In this document: positions 41,524 through 50,676 of the stretch, in pieces
Position numbering within the stretch: position 1 is the first letter of the stretch
Layout of the letters: each line of letters begins with the position of its first letter
Assembly (NCBI RefSeq): GCF_001458735.1
Contig: NZ_CZQA01000008.1
Location: forward strand, 434,001 to 498,000
Origin: Candidatus Nitrospira nitrosa
GTDB taxonomy: Bacteria > Nitrospirota > Nitrospiria > Nitrospirales > Nitrospiraceae
DNA: 64,000 bases
Reading direction: 5' to 3'
The notes under the pieces: generated by a model
What the model saw: the letters and a program-made list of their open reading frames with translations, nothing else
The model's database searches: none
Told to the model about the DNA's origin: nothing
Made by a program: the position numbers and the translations under genes

Positions 41524-42159
41524 TCAGCTAAGAACTAACGAAGCAACCGGAATCTGGATTGGATCTACCACGGATAACATGGCAAGAGCCCACCGGTTCC
41601 TCCTCGCAATCCAGAGATCGCCCGGGAAATTTCTCTCGTGAGACGTCATACCCTGCGAAGTCCGATCAACCGGAAGCATTCGACCGGTAAGAACCCATGA
41701 CGCCGTGCCAGCGAATTGTTCCGCCATCAGCAGCAGCTCCGGACGGCGCTCACCGACCACCTCCACCTGCACATGTGCAACCCCTTCCCGTTCCATTCCC
41801 AGAAGAACGGCCGCCCCATGGGAGAGATCGAGAATCCGTCCCTTTTCATACGGTCCTCGGTCGGTCACTCGCACATGGAGATGTTTGCCGTTCGACAGAT
41901 TGACGACGCGAACCACACTCCCGAGCGGGATCGTCCTATGCGCAGCCGTCAGCCCTTCCATATCGAAGATCTCCCCGTTCGCGGCCTGCCTCCCATGAAA
42001 CTGTTCGCCATACCAGGAAGCAACCCCGCGATCCTTGATCCCGACATCCAGCTGGACCTCCCCTTTGGGAACCCAGGAACAAGCACCCAGGGACAAACAC
42101 AAGGCCAAGGCAAAAGAACTCTTCGAGAAGAGCCGATTGTGGGGACCATCCGTGTGCAT
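41524..42159 (-). CDS. rlpA: RlpA-like septal peptidoglycan lipoprotein
   Basis: The 211-residue product has a lipoprotein signal (SFALALCLSLGAC, Cys27) and the RlpA double-psi beta-barrel: GVASWYGEQFHGRQAANGE, TAAHRTIPLG and VRVTDRGPYEKGRILDLS. RlpA cuts glycan strands lacking stem peptides at the septum. I chose the ATG at 42,159 with GGGAGG ten bases upstream; an upstream start 28 codons earlier is unlikely. No SPOR domain is seen at the C-terminus, so this is a short form. Confidence 0.9.
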   Translation of the reverse strand: MHTDGPHNRLFSKSSFALALCLSLGACSWVPKGEVQLDVGIKDRGVASWYGEQFHGRQAANGEIFDMEGLTAAHRTIPLGSVVRVVNLSNGKHLHVRVTDRGPYEKGRILDLSHGAAVLLGMEREGVAHVQVEVVGERRPELLLMAEQFAGTASWVLTGRMLPVDRTSQGMTSHERNFPGDLWIARRNRWALAMLSVVDPIQIPVASLVLS

Positions 42160-42189
42160 ACTGGATCTACCTCCCTCTGAATGCTGACG

Positions 42190-42217
42190 TACTCTGATTT
42201 TCGATTGACTCAGAGTA
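42190..42217. other. Inverted repeat in the rlpA leader
   Basis: TACTCTGA and TCAGAGTA, perfect 8-base arms around a 12-base loop, lie 31-58 bases upstream of the rlpA ATG. A second hairpin, GACGGG-AGTA-CCCGTC, lies at 42,245-42,260. Both may be leader RNA structures or protein-binding sites. The gene-free stretch 42,160-42,650 holds only these and the promoter at 42,543. Confidence 0.55.
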
Positions 42218-42542
42218 TGAAAGGTCTGGCACTTCGACAACACCGACGGGAGTACCCGTCACCCCCACCTCCGTATAAGGTTCTTTATTGTATGCTCACA
42301 GAACAACCTCGCCGCAAATTTGTGACGAGGGGGCGATTCATAGAGCCCTTATATAGCGGAGACACGTTATAAGTTCAACACCTGATAGTGATCGAGACGA
42401 GTTACAAGGTGTGAGAGGGGTGCCCGTGCTACTTCAGTACGCTCATTATTTCTGGATATATTCTGAGAGGCCACCGCCTGCTTCATGCCTTCTTACTCCA
42501 GTCGTGTGAGGAAAGCCAGGCAAACTGAATTCCGTCGCCATA

Positions 42543-42571
42543 TTGACTGCATCGGACGGAGTGAGTAAGAT
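42543..42571 (+). promoter_or_regulatory. Probable promoter of the ABC exporter operon
   Basis: TTGACT (42,543-42,548), a 17-base spacer, then TAAGAT (42,566-42,571). The -35 is five of six and the -10 four of six to consensus. The predicted start is near 42,578, giving a leader of about 73 bases before the ABC ATPase gene. Confidence 0.5.
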
Positions 42572-42650
42572 CCCTCACAAGTAAGGATCGTTATTCTGAG
42601 AGCAGTACTGCTCCACATTCTCCACAGCTGTTCGCACCGACATCACTTTC

Positions 42651-43652
42651 GTGATTGACGTTCACAACATTACGAAGCGGTACGGCCATCACACGGCCAT
42701 TGATCGTGTCACCTTTTCTGTCGCGAAGGGAGAAGTGCTGGCCTTTCTTGGCCCCAACGGGGCCGGCAAGACGACGACGATGCGGATTCTGACCGGTTTC
42801 ATGCCCGCGACAGAAGGCACGGCACGCGTAGCAGGGTTCGACTGTACTGATCAACCCTTGGAGGTGAAGCGGCAGATCGGGTATCTCCCGGAAACGCCGC
42901 CGGTCTACCAGGAACTGACGGTCACGGAGTATCTGACCTTCGTCGGACAACTTCGTGGCATGACAGGACCAAACCTTACCTCGGCACTCGACCAATCCAT
43001 CGGACGACTTGAGCTGGGTACTGTCCGGCACCGACTGATCGGGAACCTCTCCCGTGGGTTTCGCCAGCGCGTAGGATTGGCACAGGCATTGTTGCATGAT
43101 CCTCCGGTCCTGATTCTCGACGAGCCGACTGTCGGCCTCGACCCAAAACAGATCATTGAGATCCGCGAACTCATCAAGAGCCTCGCTGGCTCGCATTCCG
43201 TCATTCTCAGCACCCATATCCTGCCCGAGGCGACGGCCGTCTGCCAGCGCGTGGTCATCATCAACAAGGGTCGGATCGTCGCAGAAGATACCCCTGAGCA
43301 ATTGTCGGCACGCCTCCGTCAGTCAGAAAAAGTCTCTCTGACCCTGAAGTCCTGCCCTGTGGACTGTGAGGCGAAACTGCGGGCAATCCCTGGCGTGTTG
43401 CATGTACTCCCCGGACAGGGAGGCGGCACCTTCCTTATCGAATGTGAGTTAGGTCGTGACCTCCGCGACGAACTTGCACGTGTCGCCGTGACAAACCAAT
43501 GGGGGCTGCTCGAACTCCGAACGGTATCCATGACCTTGGAAGACGTCTTCCTCCAGCTGACACGTCACGAAGACCATTCCACCGAAACCACAGAGGCCAC
43601 GGTGAGCCTGGCCGCGACTGATAGCACGGACGGACGGGTAAGAAACGTATGA
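42651..43652 (+). CDS. ABC transporter ATP-binding subunit (GldA-like)
   Basis: The 333-residue ATPase has Walker A GPNGAGKTTTM, the signature NLSRGFRQRVGLAQALLHDP (LSRGF in place of LSGGQ), Walker B PVLILDEPTVGLDP and the switch His in LSTHILPEA. The C-terminal 90 residues form the extra domain typical of ABC-2 export ATPases. The start is GTG without a clear ribosome binding site. Its stop overlaps the permease start by four bases, so the two are coupled. Confidence 0.92.
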   Translation: MIDVHNITKRYGHHTAIDRVTFSVAKGEVLAFLGPNGAGKTTTMRILTGFMPATEGTARVAGFDCTDQPLEVKRQIGYLPETPPVYQELTVTEYLTFVGQLRGMTGPNLTSALDQSIGRLELGTVRHRLIGNLSRGFRQRVGLAQALLHDPPVLILDEPTVGLDPKQIIEIRELIKSLAGSHSVILSTHILPEATAVCQRVVIINKGRIVAEDTPEQLSARLRQSEKVSLTLKSCPVDCEAKLRAIPGVLHVLPGQGGGTFLIECELGRDLRDELARVAVTNQWGLLELRTVSMTLEDVFLQLTRHEDHSTETTEATVSLAATDSTDGRVRNV

Positions 43653-44419
43653 CCCCAGTGCAAGCCATCATTGCCAAGGAACTACGCGTCTACTTTGTCT
43701 CGCCCATTGTCTACGTGGTCGGCGCGGTTTTTCTGCTGATTTTTGGGCTACTGTCCTACCTCTACGTCGGATTCGCGGGCGCGCAAGCCATCCAGTTAAT
43801 GCAAATGCAAGGCGGGCCGGCGCAGATCAACCTGAATGATCTGGTCTTTCGGAATCTCTTTGCGAGCATGCGAATCGTGCTCGTGATCATCTTGCCTATC
43901 TTGACGATGCGATTGTTCGCAGAAGAGCGCAAATTGCGAACGTTCGAATTTTTACTGACCTCGCCGTTGAGGGTCAGCGACATCGTGGTCGGCAAATTTA
44001 TCAGCGTATTTGTCATCTATCTTGGTCTGGTCGGACTTACCACATTGGTCCCGACCGTGCTGATGCTCTTCAGCGACTTTGACTGGAATCCCATCTGGAC
44101 CGGCTATCTCGGCATGGTGCTGCTGGGAGCGCTGTTTCTTTCTGTGGGCCTGTTCGCATCGGCAGTCACGGAAAACCAAATCGTTGCCGCCTTCGTCAGC
44201 TTCGGCCTGTTGCTCACGATTTGGTTGATCGCCGGACTAGGCAGCCTCTTCGGAGATACCACGGCGGGTCATCTCATCTCCTACCTGTCCTACATGGAGC
44301 ACTACGAACGACTCGTTCGGGGGCTGATCGACACGAGCGACCTGATGTACTTCGGAAGCGGTCTCGTGCTCATGCTGTTCTTGACACATCGAGTCGTGGA
44401 ATCGACCAGCTGGAAATGA
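43649..44419 (+). CDS. ABC-2 type permease (GldF-like)
   Basis: The 256-residue product has six hydrophobic segments and the N-terminal KELRVYFVSPIVYVVGAVFL pattern of ABC-2 permeases of the GldF/NosY kind, with the conserved FAEERKLRTFEFLLTSPL. It starts four bases inside the ATPase gene and its stop overlaps the next start (ATGA). The substrate is unknown. Confidence 0.9.
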   Translation: MTPVQAIIAKELRVYFVSPIVYVVGAVFLLIFGLLSYLYVGFAGAQAIQLMQMQGGPAQINLNDLVFRNLFASMRIVLVIILPILTMRLFAEERKLRTFEFLLTSPLRVSDIVVGKFISVFVIYLGLVGLTTLVPTVLMLFSDFDWNPIWTGYLGMVLLGALFLSVGLFASAVTENQIVAAFVSFGLLLTIWLIAGLGSLFGDTTAGHLISYLSYMEHYERLVRGLIDTSDLMYFGSGLVLMLFLTHRVVESTSWK

Positions 44420-45939
44420 AACTCCAATCTTTTCCCCTCGGCATTCTCGGAATCCTGCTCGGCATCGGCGGCATGGTCGCCTACAGCCTTCGACCGGATT
44501 GGCTCTGGGCTGTGACCATCTCAGAAGGCTTCGCACTGGCCTGCCTGGTCTCGTTCTTTGTGCTCCATTTTGAAGCCGTCAAGGCTTTCTCCGGTCGGCG
44601 CTCAACCAAGATGGGATTGAACAGCGTTCTACTGATCGTACTCTTCACGAGCATTCTCGTGATTCTGAATTTTCTGGCAGCACGGCATTCCATCAGATGG
44701 GACCTCTCGGAAAACCAGAACTTCACCCTCGCGCCCCAAACCTATCGGGTGCTTCGGACCCTCCCGCGAGACGTCAAGATCACGGCCTTCACACGCGAAA
44801 AAGACCCTGGCTATCAAGCCTTCAAAGAGCGCTTGGAGAGTTATCGGCAAGCTTCGACCAAGCTGAGCGTGGAATTCATCGATCCGGAAAAGCAACCAAA
44901 GATGGCCCAGACCTACGGCATCTTTCGGACCGACACGGCCATCTTCGAGAGCAACGGGCAGACGATCCGCGTGACGTCCCCCTCAGAAATCGAGCTGACA
45001 GGCGCATTGATCCGAATCTCCAAGGACTCAAAAAAGCGGATCGTCTTCGTTGAGGGCCACAGTGAGCTGAACGTCGAGGACAAAGACCGGAATGGTTTGT
45101 TCATTGCGAAGGAAGCCTTGATCCGCCAAGGGTACGACGTTGGGACGGTCTCGCTCCTGAAGGAAGTTACCGTGCCGGACCATACGTCCGTATTGGTTCT
45201 CGCCGGCCCACGTCGCTCCGTTATAAAAGAGGAGCAGGATCGCATTCACGCATATGTTGAGAAGGGTGGCCATCTGTTAGTCTTGGCCGATCCCGATACC
45301 CAGACGGGGCTCGAGGCACTGCTCGCCCGATGGGGATTAGGCCTGGGCTCCGGCGTCTTGGTGGATCTCCAAGATCGGTTAGCGCAGGGAGACCTTACCG
45401 CACTGCTGGTGAGAACGTTTACAGAACATGAGATCACGCAAGACCTCACCTCAGCCGTGCTGTTACCGCTGTCACGACACATCACCTTCGACGAGCAGAC
45501 CGGCAAAGACTGGGACTTTGTTCCCCTCGCCAGAACTTCGCCCAACAGCTGGGCCGAAACGAATATGCAAGGCCGCGTGGTGAGCCTGAGTGAAAAAGAA
45601 GACGTCAAGGGACCACTTCCGATGGCAGCTGCGCTGTCGCCCAAGAAGGCTCCGGAGGAAGGCAAACCTCATCCATCCATTGTGGTGATCGGCAACTCCA
45701 CCTTCGCCTCCAATGCCTTTTTCAATTTTCCCGGCAACAGCGACTTTTTTCTCCGTACAATCAGCTGGTTGGCTGAGGAACGGGACTTGATCTCTATCGC
45801 ACCACGAGAACCGGCGCTGCATCCCTTTACGCCCAATCCCACACAGGAGCGCGCGTTGATTTACATCCAGGTCGTCTTGTTGCCGCTCATGACCTTCCTG
45901 ACCGGGCTTATCGTGTGGAGAAAACGCCGACGATTATGA
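44416..45939 (+). CDS. GldG-like ABC accessory protein
   Basis: The 507-residue product starts MKLQSFPLGILGILLGIGGM at the ATGA overlap. It has three N-terminal membrane segments, a large periplasmic domain with RWDLSENQNFTLAPQTYRVL and KITAFTREKDPGYQAFKERL (the GldG/ABC_transp_aux pattern), and one C-terminal membrane segment (LLPLMTFLTGLIVWRKRRR). The frame is open 65 codons upstream within the permease gene, but only the portion from 44,416 is coding. Gliding and surface-export roles are known for Gld homologues in Bacteroidota; here the role is not established. Confidence 0.9.
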   Translation: MKLQSFPLGILGILLGIGGMVAYSLRPDWLWAVTISEGFALACLVSFFVLHFEAVKAFSGRRSTKMGLNSVLLIVLFTSILVILNFLAARHSIRWDLSENQNFTLAPQTYRVLRTLPRDVKITAFTREKDPGYQAFKERLESYRQASTKLSVEFIDPEKQPKMAQTYGIFRTDTAIFESNGQTIRVTSPSEIELTGALIRISKDSKKRIVFVEGHSELNVEDKDRNGLFIAKEALIRQGYDVGTVSLLKEVTVPDHTSVLVLAGPRRSVIKEEQDRIHAYVEKGGHLLVLADPDTQTGLEALLARWGLGLGSGVLVDLQDRLAQGDLTALLVRTFTEHEITQDLTSAVLLPLSRHITFDEQTGKDWDFVPLARTSPNSWAETNMQGRVVSLSEKEDVKGPLPMAAALSPKKAPEEGKPHPSIVVIGNSTFASNAFFNFPGNSDFFLRTISWLAEERDLISIAPREPALHPFTPNPTQERALIYIQVVLLPLMTFLTGLIVWRKRRRL

Positions 45940-46083
45940 TGAATCTGCCTTCTACACTCTTCTCTGCAGGATGGTCACAATGGCTGTCCGATGAGGCCAC
46001 AGCCAGTGAAAGGCCGAGGCGCACCCCCTGGGATACGTTGACGATGCCCGAATGCAGCCGGCGGCGATTTTCACCATCCTGAT

Positions 46084-47463
46084 ATGCGTTATTGGCCTAC
46101 ACTCCTGATGTTGTTGATCCTGGCTGGACTGGCTGGCTATCTCTACCTGGTCGAGTTTCCCGCCAAGCAACAGGAAGAAAAACAGGAGACGGCACAGAAG
46201 CAACTCCTCCCGTTCCCGGAAACCGCCATCACGGGCCTCTCCATCACCACCGCTCAGGGGCCGATTGAGCTGAAGCTGACCGAACCGGGGAAGTGGTCCA
46301 TCGTAGCTCCACTTCGGACCGAGGCGGACACACGCGAGGTTCAGGCCCTCGTTCGCGCACTGGTTACGGGAACCGTAACAAGAACTCTGGAGGACCAGAC
46401 TACACAGCTAGCCCCATTCGGTCTTGAACCGCCGGTGACCACCCTCACGGTGACAGCCGGCACGCGACAGGAAACGATTTCCATCGGCGACAGCGGCCCT
46501 CTGTCCAATACCCTCTACGTCTTGAGGAAGTCGGATCATCGCATCCTCTTAACGAGCCTGGCCCCGAAGGATTTTGTCAATAAGTCCTTGATGACCTTTC
46601 GGCGGAAGGAGCTGTTGAAGTTTGTTCAAAATGATATCGAGCGGGTTCGCCTGACCTATCCGACGACCGAAATCGTGATTTACAACATGGCCAAGGATAA
46701 GCCCAAACCTTCGTGGAAAATCCGGTATCCGATCGAAGCCGAAGCGGATCAAAACGAAGTTCGGTCATTGATGTTCCGCCTGGAAGATCTGAAGGCGCTC
46801 GGCATCATCGATCCGGGTCCTGAACGAGACAGCATGGCCAAGACCTTGACGACACCAAAAGTAAAGGTCACCCTGCATACAACCGCCGGGGACCAATCAG
46901 TCCGGCTCTACCAGCCAGACCCACAAAAAGGGGAAGCCATCGCAGAAACTACACCGGACGCGCCACTCTATCGCATTAACCCGGGACTGATCAGGGACCT
47001 GACGAAAGACCTCTTCATTCTTCAAGACAAGCGACTCTTCGGCCTCGACTACACGGATGTGGCCATGCTCTCGGTCAAAACCAGGGATCAGGAATACGTG
47101 TTGATCAACCAGAGCGGGGAGTGGGTCCTGGAGGACCAGTCCATGGAGAAGGTCAGTCAAGAGGTGGCAGATCTCTTCGTCAGTCGGGTGGCCAATCTAC
47201 CGGCGGAAGAACGGGTCATGAAACAATCCGCACCGCTCGCTCCCTATGGGCTCTTGTCTCCGTCCGCAGAGTTTGTCGCCACAGCAAAGGACGGCAAGGC
47301 CACGGGGAAATTGACGTTGGGCAGCCAGTCGGGAAATCTGCTCTATGCGACAGGCCAGCGACTCTCCGGTTTGTTCCAAGTGCGCCCGGACCTCCTGGCC
47401 CAGATTCCCTCTAAAACCGAGCTCCTCGGCAAGGTGCCGAGCGGAACGCCGTCACGGCAGTAA
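46084..47463 (+). CDS. DUF4340 domain protein
   Basis: The 459-residue product has an N-terminal membrane anchor (MRYWPTLLMLLILAGLAGYL) and repeated DUF4340 segments (e.g. WSIVAPLRTEADTREVQALV, WVLEDQSMEKVSQEVADLF). DUF4340 genes are regularly found next to GldG-like ABC modules, as here; the gap is about 144 bases and holds no obvious gene. The function is unknown. It is probably the fourth member of the export complex. Confidence 0.85.
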   Translation: MRYWPTLLMLLILAGLAGYLYLVEFPAKQQEEKQETAQKQLLPFPETAITGLSITTAQGPIELKLTEPGKWSIVAPLRTEADTREVQALVRALVTGTVTRTLEDQTTQLAPFGLEPPVTTLTVTAGTRQETISIGDSGPLSNTLYVLRKSDHRILLTSLAPKDFVNKSLMTFRRKELLKFVQNDIERVRLTYPTTEIVIYNMAKDKPKPSWKIRYPIEAEADQNEVRSLMFRLEDLKALGIIDPGPERDSMAKTLTTPKVKVTLHTTAGDQSVRLYQPDPQKGEAIAETTPDAPLYRINPGLIRDLTKDLFILQDKRLFGLDYTDVAMLSVKTRDQEYVLINQSGEWVLEDQSMEKVSQEVADLFVSRVANLPAEERVMKQSAPLAPYGLLSPSAEFVATAKDGKATGKLTLGSQSGNLLYATGQRLSGLFQVRPDLLAQIPSKTELLGKVPSGTPSRQ

Positions 47464-47491
47464 CATCAATCCTATTTATTAGATATGCTAT

Positions 47492-47516
47492 TCAAGTACC
47501 TGAATCAGGTACTTGA
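47492..47516. promoter_or_regulatory. Perfect 25-base palindrome overlapping a -35 element
   Basis: TCAAGTACCTGA, one base, TCAGGTACTTGA: 12-base arms without mismatch. It overlaps the -35 TTGACC at 47,513-47,518 ahead of the first cadherin-like lipoprotein gene. This is the size and placement of a dimeric repressor operator. It could also act as a terminator for the ABC operon ending at 47,463, but it lacks a U-tract. Confidence 0.65.
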
Positions 47517-47542
47517 CCTGACTAGTACAATTCCGCTATACG
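47513..47542 (+). promoter_or_regulatory. Promoter of cadherin-like lipoprotein gene 1
   Basis: TTGACC (47,513-47,518), 18 bases, TATACG (47,537-47,542). The predicted start is near 47,549, giving a leader of about 139 bases. The same TTGACC and TATA hexamers and a similar spacing precede genes 4 and 5. Confidence 0.6.
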
Positions 47543-47687
47543 TTCACCCCGTACCAATCGAGATATCTGGTAGTGCGCAATAAGGTCGAGTGGCCTCATC
47601 ATCCCTAAACGCTACAGTTTGGGTTCACCATACGTGGCCAAGCACATCCTTAACGATCCTCTCCAACAGAAAGTGAGTGGTTCTACC

Positions 47688-50264
47688 ATGATGCATCTGT
47701 GCACCCGTACCGGACGATCTCTCGCTGGACTGGTCCTGTTTTTAGTGGGTTTGAACGCCTACGGATGCGGGGACACAGGAACCCAAAGCCAACCGGCGGA
47801 GCTTGGAAGCCTATCCACCACCGCTGGCATACTGGAACCAAAATTCAATCCTGCAACAACTGCTTATACCGTGAAGCTGTTCGGCAATGAAACAAGCACA
47901 ACCATCACTGTCAGCCCTCGAGTCGCCGGTGACAGCATACGAATCAACAACCAGGCAAGAACTAGTCAGGCCGTCACTCTCACCTCGATAGGAACAAATG
48001 AAGTCCTAAATATTGTTGTCACGGATACAGGCGTAGGGAACACGTCAAAGTCCTATACCGTTCGGGTAAGCAGAGAGGAGGAGGATACCACGTTACAGGC
48101 GCTCTCATCTTTGCCGGGAACCGTGGCTCCCTCCCCATTCGATAAGACCGAACTGGAACCGTCGATTAATGGCGTCGGGAGCAGCGTCACAAGCATTAGG
48201 CTCACCGCCACGAAGTCTGACTCCAATACCGTGATGGTGATTGATATACCGACTAATCCAGTCACCGTCCCTGCGGGAACTGCAGTAGGAGAAGCGACCG
48301 TTCAGCTCGGCGGAACAGGATCCTCCACAAAGGTTCCGATCACCATCACGGGACCGAAAGGGGGCAAGAGCACCTACCAAGTGACAATCAATCGGGGTGC
48401 ATCGGACAATGCTTTCTTGGGAAGCTTGTCCATTTCGCCGGTGAATCTAAAAGACTTCAAGCCTAGCAACACGCTATATGAGGTTAGCGTCCCGAGTGGC
48501 ACCGACAAAGTCACGGTCACAGGAAAACCTCAAGACGCGACCGCGAGCATGAAGATATTGGTAAATGGCGTAGAAGACCCCCAACCACCTATTCAATTGC
48601 TTGGTCCAGGCCAAACCACCCCCATCACAGTCCATGTAACCGCGCAGGATGGAAAATCCCAACAGGACTACGTTATTAGGGTCAAGCGGGATGCCCTAGC
48701 CGGGAACAACAATCTACAGAGCTTGGCCATCTCACCAGGCACCCTCGATCCCTCCTTTACTGCGAATACGACGAGCTATACGGTGGCTGTACCAAACACC
48801 CTGACAAGCGTGACCGTCACACCACGGCTCCAAGATGCCAGTGCGACCATAACCGTGAATGGTCAAGCCACGAACTCTGGACAGGCCCGAACCGTTGCGT
48901 TGAATGGAGCGGGATCAAATACCCTGGTCAATATTGTCGTGACCGCGCAGAATGGCACTCAGAAAACCTATACCGCAAACGTTGCTCGGGCTGCCCTGGG
49001 CGGAAATAATAATTTACAAAGCTTGGCCGTCTCGCCGGGCGCCCTCGATCCCGCCTTTGCCGCGAATACCACGAGCTATACAGTGGATGTGGCCAGCAGC
49101 GTGGCCAGCATCACGGTCACGCCCACACGACAGGATCCTGCTGCCACGATCACCGTGAATGGGCAACCCACAAACTCAGGTCAGGGTCCAACCATAACGT
49201 TAAATGGGGCAGGATCAAATACCTTGGTCAATATCCTGGTGACCGCGCAGAACGGCAGTCAGAAAAATTACGCCGTGAACGTCAGCCGAGCCGCCCTAGG
49301 CAGCAACAATAATCTGTCGGCCATGAGCGTGTCACCTGGCACTCTGAGTCCCACATTCAGGGCTGATCGAGTCGCTTACACGGTGAACGTCGGCAGCACT
49401 ATCAACAGCCTCACCGTGACCGCTACGGTACAGGATGCCGGGGCAAGCTTGACCATGAATGGTCAAGGAGCAAGCTCAGGCCAGCCACGCTCGATTCCTT
49501 TAGATCAGCCCGGCACTACTACAGAAATTAATGTTGTTGTGAACGCTCCGAATGGCAATCCTAAAACCTACCAACTCGACGTGATTCGAGAGGCACTCGG
49601 AGGCAACAACAATCTGCAAAACTTGTCTGTATCACCTGATAGCTTGGCTCCCACATTTAGCGCGTCCACTGTGGACTATACGGTTTCGGTTCCGAGCGAT
49701 GTCTCAAGCGTAACGGTCACTCCAACACTTCAGGATACAAACGCCACCATGACGGTTAATGGACAAGGGTCGAGTTCTGGGCAGGCGATCACCATCCCGC
49801 TTGGAGCTGAAGGATCAAGCACAAGTGTGGCTATTGTTGTGACTGCTCCCAATGGAAGTCAAAAATCCTATGGTGTCACCATTAACCGCGCAGCGCCCGC
49901 TGCAAAACCGGCAACGCCAACGGTTGCGCCGGACCTGATACCGGAAGACGACTCCTGTGAACCGAATCTTCCTCTTAATCCGAATGAGTGCTTTCCTCCT
50001 ACCTCTCGTGAGGACAATATCACCGCCGTCAAAAGACCAAAATTCGGGATACCTCCGCCTGCAACGGGAACTCCAAGCCTTTATGTTGATACGAACAAGG
50101 ATACTTCGGCATCGTTTGATTCCGGGACCAACACGCTCCGGCCATCAGCAAATCTCAGTGACGGAGATCACACAATTACCTACACACTGACGAATGCTGG
50201 AGGTGAGTCTGACCCAAGTCCAGCATTGACGGTGACCATCAACACTACCGCCCCTGTCCAGTAG
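47688..50264 (+). CDS. Cadherin-like repeat lipoprotein 1 (seven repeats)
   Basis: The 858-residue product has a lipoprotein-type signal (LVLFLVGLNAYGC, Cys27) followed by seven tandem cadherin-like beta-sandwich repeats (Pfam-type PF12733) of about 95 residues. A typical repeat runs NNNLQSLAVSPGALDPAFAA to NGSQKNYAVNVSRAALG. Repeats 4-7 are most alike. A C-terminal Ig-like segment of about 120 residues (from PDLIPEDDSCEPN) carries DNITAVKRPKFG and DGDHTITYTLTNAGGESD and is not found in the other four genes. It is probably attached to a membrane and exported; binding to carbohydrate or protein is an inference. The start chosen is the first of two adjacent ATGs, with only a weak ribosome binding site. 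Confidence 0.85.
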   Translation: MMHLCTRTGRSLAGLVLFLVGLNAYGCGDTGTQSQPAELGSLSTTAGILEPKFNPATTAYTVKLFGNETSTTITVSPRVAGDSIRINNQARTSQAVTLTSIGTNEVLNIVVTDTGVGNTSKSYTVRVSREEEDTTLQALSSLPGTVAPSPFDKTELEPSINGVGSSVTSIRLTATKSDSNTVMVIDIPTNPVTVPAGTAVGEATVQLGGTGSSTKVPITITGPKGGKSTYQVTINRGASDNAFLGSLSISPVNLKDFKPSNTLYEVSVPSGTDKVTVTGKPQDATASMKILVNGVEDPQPPIQLLGPGQTTPITVHVTAQDGKSQQDYVIRVKRDALAGNNNLQSLAISPGTLDPSFTANTTSYTVAVPNTLTSVTVTPRLQDASATITVNGQATNSGQARTVALNGAGSNTLVNIVVTAQNGTQKTYTANVARAALGGNNNLQSLAVSPGALDPAFAANTTSYTVDVASSVASITVTPTRQDPAATITVNGQPTNSGQGPTITLNGAGSNTLVNILVTAQNGSQKNYAVNVSRAALGSNNNLSAMSVSPGTLSPTFRADRVAYTVNVGSTINSLTVTATVQDAGASLTMNGQGASSGQPRSIPLDQPGTTTEINVVVNAPNGNPKTYQLDVIREALGGNNNLQNLSVSPDSLAPTFSASTVDYTVSVPSDVSSVTVTPTLQDTNATMTVNGQGSSSGQAITIPLGAEGSSTSVAIVVTAPNGSQKSYGVTINRAAPAAKPATPTVAPDLIPEDDSCEPNLPLNPNECFPPTSREDNITAVKRPKFGIPPPATGTPSLYVDTNKDTSASFDSGTNTLRPSANLSDGDHTITYTLTNAGGESDPSPALTVTINTTAPVQ

Positions 50265-50278
50265 TCCAGTCCGATCAC

Positions 50279-50310
50279 CCCTGTGGCACGGAAGTACGTC
50301 GGCCACAGGG
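50279..50310. terminator. Terminator-like hairpin after gene 1
   Basis: CCCTGTGGC and GCCACAGGG form 9-base perfect arms around a 14-base loop, 14 bases after the gene 1 stop. There is no clear U-tract, so termination would be weak or Rho-assisted. The rest of 50,265-50,676 holds no gene or convincing promoter; a weak TTGACC-like match was not accepted. Confidence 0.45.
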
Positions 50311-50676
50311 CAGTCCAGTCGATGTACTGGTCTGGTTCACGCTGAATCAGAGAAAGTCATCCGACACACCTGACTGCTGGATCATTTCCCTGGAGTGACC
50401 AGAAGCCTCAATCGTTAACTCACCATTCCACATTCACCTTCCACCGGGGATGGCTCAGAATCAACTGGTGCCTCACCAGCCTCCTTTTATTCATGTAGTC
50501 GACTGAAGCAGAACCTCAGCAACCAGTACTGTCCCCACCTTGGCTCTGACCTCCCTTACCTCTGTAGGTCTAGACCGTTTCCCCATCCTCTCCTAGCATC
50601 AGGACTCTGTTATTTGGGGTCGGCAAGGCCCAAGAAGTTACAAATTCTTGTACCAAAAGAAATAACCGGGACCACC

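Noticed and set aside
50571-50599. TAGACC-17-TAGCAT as promoter of lipoprotein gene 2
   Set aside because: Both hexamers are poor matches, the spacing to the ATG does not fit the 130-140-base leaders of the other genes, and the surrounding leader differs.
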